Positions 61,331 to 64,000 of a stretch of DNA of 64,000 nucleotides are shown here, in pieces. Under the pieces are notes generated by a model that worked only from the letters and a program-made list of their open reading frames with translations, was not told where the DNA came from and ran no database searches. The translations under genes and the position numbers were made by a program. The first letter of the stretch is position 1, and each line of letters begins with the position of its first letter. The DNA is from RHLJ01 sp040222455 (GTDB lineage Bacteria > Bacteroidota > Rhodothermia > Balneolales > Balneolaceae): the NCBI GenBank assembly GCA_040222455.1, contig JAVKDD010000008.1, forward strand, positions 186,001 through 250,000, written 5' to 3'.

Positions 61331-64000
61331 ATGCAGAAAGTCTTATCCATATTAATAATTTCATTTATTCTTTTAGTAGCAGGATTGTGTTCTGTCAATG
61401 CTCAGACTTTTAACAAGAATACACTTCAGGATTTTGCCAGAAATCAGCTTCAAAAGAAAAAAACGACTCAAGTAGATTCATCAAAGAAACTTCCAATAAT
61501 TTATCAATCCGCTAATCTCGGAGCCGCTAAGGCTGTACATAATCATCAGATTTGGAGTGGTGGAATTACAGGACTAAGCCTCTCTGGTTCAGCGATTCTG
61601 ATCGGATATTGGGATGAAGATCAGCCCCGATTATCACATCAGGAATATTTAAATCGGGTTACTTTTGAAGATTCTGAAGCTGGGTCTAACAATGTGCATG
61701 CTACACATATGGTTGGAACTATGATTGCAACTGGGGTTAATGCTAATGCCAAAGGAATGGCCAATCAAGCTACTGTTGAAGCTTGGAATTGGAATAGTGA
61801 TATAGCTGAAATGGCAACAGAAGCAGCCTCGGGATTAACTCTTTCATCTCACCCATATATCGAAACTGCAGGTTGGACAATTAACACTGGTATTTGTGAT
61901 CCAAATTCTAACCATCCCGACGTAGAATGGATGTGGTTTTCATTAGAATCAGAAGATTCTACCAAAGCATATCAATTTGGTTATTACGATTCTCAAGCTC
62001 AAAAATGGGACTCAGTAGCTTATTTAGCTCCAAATTATCTTATTGTAAAAGCTTCGGGAAACCAGCGAGGAGAAGGGCCCTCATCTCAACCCATTAAACA
62101 CTGGACCTATGATTCCGATTTCAATTGTATTCAGGATTCTACAACCGTTCGTGAATTGGATGGAGGAAGCAATGGTTTCGAATCTACAAATGGAGCCTCA
62201 TTGGCTAAAAATGTATTAATAGTTGGGGCTGTAGAGAGCAGTTCCGATAATTTTGATGCTTTGAATTCTATTTCTCCAACTTCTAGTTCTGGGTTTGGTC
62301 CCACTGATGATGGTCGTATTAAACCCGATATTGTTGCTCCAACAGGTGTATTTACCTCCACTTCCTCTTCAAATACTTCATATAGCACCGGGAGTGGAAC
62401 CTCAGCTTCTTCAGCAATTGTTGCCGGTTCTATCGCATTACTTAGAGAACATTATCAGAATCTACATTCAGACACCCTTTCTTCAGCTTCCATTCGAGCG
62501 CTTTTAGCTCAAACTGCAGAAGACATTGGAAATGAGGGGCCAGATTACAAAACAGGATGGGGTCTTCTTAATACTGAACGAGCGGCTCGATTTATTTCTT
62601 CTCATAGCTCCAGTACTTCTAACACCGTACTGAAAGATACTGTACTTAATAACGGAAGCACTATTCAATTTGATTTTGAACATACATCAAATCGGCCCTT
62701 AATTATCACTATTGCTTGGACAGATCCAGCGGGAACTCCTCCAGTAGATTCAAATGATCCCTCTGACACACTGCTTGTGAACGATCTGGATTTAACCGTT
62801 TCAGATCCAAATTCAACAACCCTTTTTCCCTGGAAGCTTAATCCTTCGACCCCCGATATTTCTGCAACAACTGGAGATAATGATGTAGATAATATTGAAC
62901 AGGTTTTTATAAAAGATGCTGAATCAGGAACTTATTCTATTACTATATCCCATGAAGGAAACTTACAATCCGGAAGTCAAAGGGTTTCGATTTTAGTAGG
63001 AGAATCGGAGCCAGAAATTGAATTTGTAACCATAGCCAGTGGAAACTGGAAAAATGCCTCAACCTGGTCGGGAGGCACCGCTCCATCTACCAGTTTACAT
63101 CGGGCGACATTGAAACATTCAGTAACGCTAGATACCTCGCTAACCCTTCGAGGAATTACTTTTCAAGGGAGCTCGAGTGAGTTAATTCTGAATGAAGAAT
63201 CATTGAATCTCTATGGAGGTGTTTTTCATGATTCTGGTGGATTAGGATTTTCAGGTGATACATCTTCTGCTCTCAATATTTTCAAATGGGATTCTGGCTC
63301 AGACTCACTCAAGTTTAGAAGTGGTTTTCAAAATTTAGATTCGCTCAAAATCAGTGCTACTGGAGATACAATTAAACTAGGTTCGGAGCTCAGGGTCTAT
63401 TCTAAACTCTCTTTAATTTCAGGAGTTTTTGATGCAAGCACAGCGGGCTTAAAACTCATCTCAAATACTACTAAAACTGCTTGGCTGGAAAAAACGTCGG
63501 GAAAAGTTTCAGGGAATCTAACGTACTCAAGATTGTATAGCGAAGAAAGTTCTGGTTGGAGAATGATTTCATCTCCAGTACAAAACGAACTATTTAGTAC
63601 GTTAAGCGATAGTTTTCATACACAAGGGGGGGCTTGGGCTGATTATTCTGTACCTGAAACTGAATCTAGTCTTTGGTTATTTGATTCTTCTTCCCAAACT
63701 TTTGGTGGCCAGTCTGGGGCTGATTCTTCGTTTACCTCCGGTGAAGGATATTTATTCTACTTATTTGATGAATCTCCAGAAGAAACTCAACTTCCAGGCT
63801 TTTTAGAATTCACAGGCTCAGAACCGGATTCGGTTACTTTAGATTTGCATCGAGGAGCACATGATTCTTTGAGCTACAATCTAGTAGGAAATCCCTTTGC
63901 TGGAACATTAGACTGGCATGAAATTGTAAATGATGGAGTAAATATGGGGACTACATATGCCGTTTGGGATCCATCGGGAATTACAACTGGTGGAAGTAGT
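61331..64000 (+). CDS. secreted S8 (subtilisin-like) peptidase, 3' end missing
   Basis: The reading frame starts at ATG 61331 and is open to the window end (890 codons), so the C-terminus is not seen. Signal peptide VLSILIISFILLVAGLCSVNA. Subtilase triad: Asp95 in ILIGYWDEDQPR, His123 in NNVHATHMVGTMIATG, Ser358 in GSGTSASSAIVAGS, with the oxyanion Asn244 in VKASGNQRGE. After it comes a CUB-like/P-like domain (~residues 410-555) and repeats of beta-sandwich type (ASGNWKNASTWSGGTAPSTS). Large secreted proteases of this layout are common T9SS cargo; the diagnostic C-terminal sorting domain lies beyond the window. Confidence 0.9.
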   Translation, partial: MQKVLSILIISFILLVAGLCSVNAQTFNKNTLQDFARNQLQKKKTTQVDSSKKLPIIYQSANLGAAKAVHNHQIWSGGITGLSLSGSAILIGYWDEDQPRLSHQEYLNRVTFEDSEAGSNNVHATHMVGTMIATGVNANAKGMANQATVEAWNWNSDIAEMATEAASGLTLSSHPYIETAGWTINTGICDPNSNHPDVEWMWFSLESEDSTKAYQFGYYDSQAQKWDSVAYLAPNYLIVKASGNQRGEGPSSQPIKHWTYDSDFNCIQDSTTVRELDGGSNGFESTNGASLAKNVLIVGAVESSSDNFDALNSISPTSSSGFGPTDDGRIKPDIVAPTGVFTSTSSSNTSYSTGSGTSASSAIVAGSIALLREHYQNLHSDTLSSASIRALLAQTAEDIGNEGPDYKTGWGLLNTERAARFISSHSSSTSNTVLKDTVLNNGSTIQFDFEHTSNRPLIITIAWTDPAGTPPVDSNDPSDTLLVNDLDLTVSDPNSTTLFPWKLNPSTPDISATTGDNDVDNIEQVFIKDAESGTYSITISHEGNLQSGSQRVSILVGESEPEIEFVTIASGNWKNASTWSGGTAPSTSLHRATLKHSVTLDTSLTLRGITFQGSSSELILNEESLNLYGGVFHDSGGLGFSGDTSSALNIFKWDSGSDSLKFRSGFQNLDSLKISATGDTIKLGSELRVYSKLSLISGVFDASTAGLKLISNTTKTAWLEKTSGKVSGNLTYSRLYSEESSGWRMISSPVQNELFSTLSDSFHTQGGAWADYSVPETESSLWLFDSSSQTFGGQSGADSSFTSGEGYLFYLFDESPEETQLPGFLEFTGSEPDSVTLDLHRGAHDSLSYNLVGNPFAGTLDWHEIVNDGVNMGTTYAVWDPSGITTGGSS

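Noticed and set aside
62131..62507. Two open frames within the S8 protease region
   Set aside because: The forward frame from 61331 is open for 890 codons with the full subtilase triad; these are out-of-frame shadows.

Overview
The window is a continuous, gene-dense stretch of bacterial chromosome with moderately AT-rich DNA and mostly housekeeping genes. The content points to the Bacteroidota/FCB group, and Balneolaceae-like marine bacteria are my best guess, unproven. Supporting signs are two PorV/PorQ-type outer-membrane proteins linked to type IX secretion, an LptD, an Mla/MCE lipid-transport operon, lipoproteins with LxxC lipoboxes, weak Shine-Dalgarno signals, and several TAnnTTTG promoter elements of the Bacteroidota type. 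No phage, CRISPR array, transposase or integrase gene is visible.

Layout. 1-2.7 kb: carB (cut by the window edge) and carA with a hairpin-rich leader, then two small hypothetical genes. 2.8-6.9 kb: a penicillin acylase family hydrolase, a methyltransferase and a DDAH-like enzyme. 7-10.2 kb: ddl, nadK and mdh. 10.5-11.2 kb: a PIN/Phd toxin-antitoxin pair. 11.2-16.8 kb: an acid phosphatase-like lipoprotein, a Gfo/Idh/MocA oxidoreductase, a NYN plus cold-shock-like protein, then flippase-aroQ-HIT as an overlapping cluster, and a thioredoxin-like protein. 16.8-19.3 kb: tRNA-Lys, a secreted PLD/SNase/HhH protein and a FtsB-like protein. 19.3-29.1 kb: ROK kinase, lptD, ribD-ribE, a PpiD/SurA-type foldase and mlaEFD. 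29.2-36.5 kb: porQ, a K+ channel, aroC, TPR, LysM-RlpA and CPBP genes as a tight cluster, then an ECF-like sigma factor facing a histidine kinase.

36.6-37.9 kb is the least ordinary part. It holds two nearly identical ~164-bp modules built of consecutive small palindromes, plus a swapped 40-bp module, flanking a small lipoprotein gene. 37.9-41.3 kb carries tig-clpP-clpX and tRNA-Leu; cutA follows. 41.8-50.8 kb is a complete small xylan/xylose locus: LacI-type regulator, xylulokinase, xylose isomerase, lipoprotein GH10 xylanase, GH3 glycosidase and a GPH-type sugar symporter. A 19-bp near-palindrome before the regulator gene recurs in imperfect form before xylB and is a good operator candidate.

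50.9-61.3 kb holds an HtrA-like lipoprotein protease, NrnA-like phosphoesterase, thiamine pyrophosphokinase, Xaa-Pro aminopeptidase, a MazF/RHH toxin-antitoxin pair with a perfect palindromic operator candidate, an MBL-fold hydrolase, a second PorV/PorQ protein, dnaN, a SAM hydrolase and a methyltransferase. 61.3-64 kb is the start of a large secreted subtilisin-like protease that runs off the window.

How the genes work together: GH10 outside the cell, the symporter, GH3 and XylA/XylB form one route from xylan to xylulose-5-phosphate under one regulator. PorQ/PorV and the S8 protease fit a type IX secretion lifestyle. I see no clear large undescribed system. The best leads are the palindrome-mosaic repeats, the possible arginine-codon leader of carA, the xyl operator pair and the three-domain secreted nuclease-like protein.
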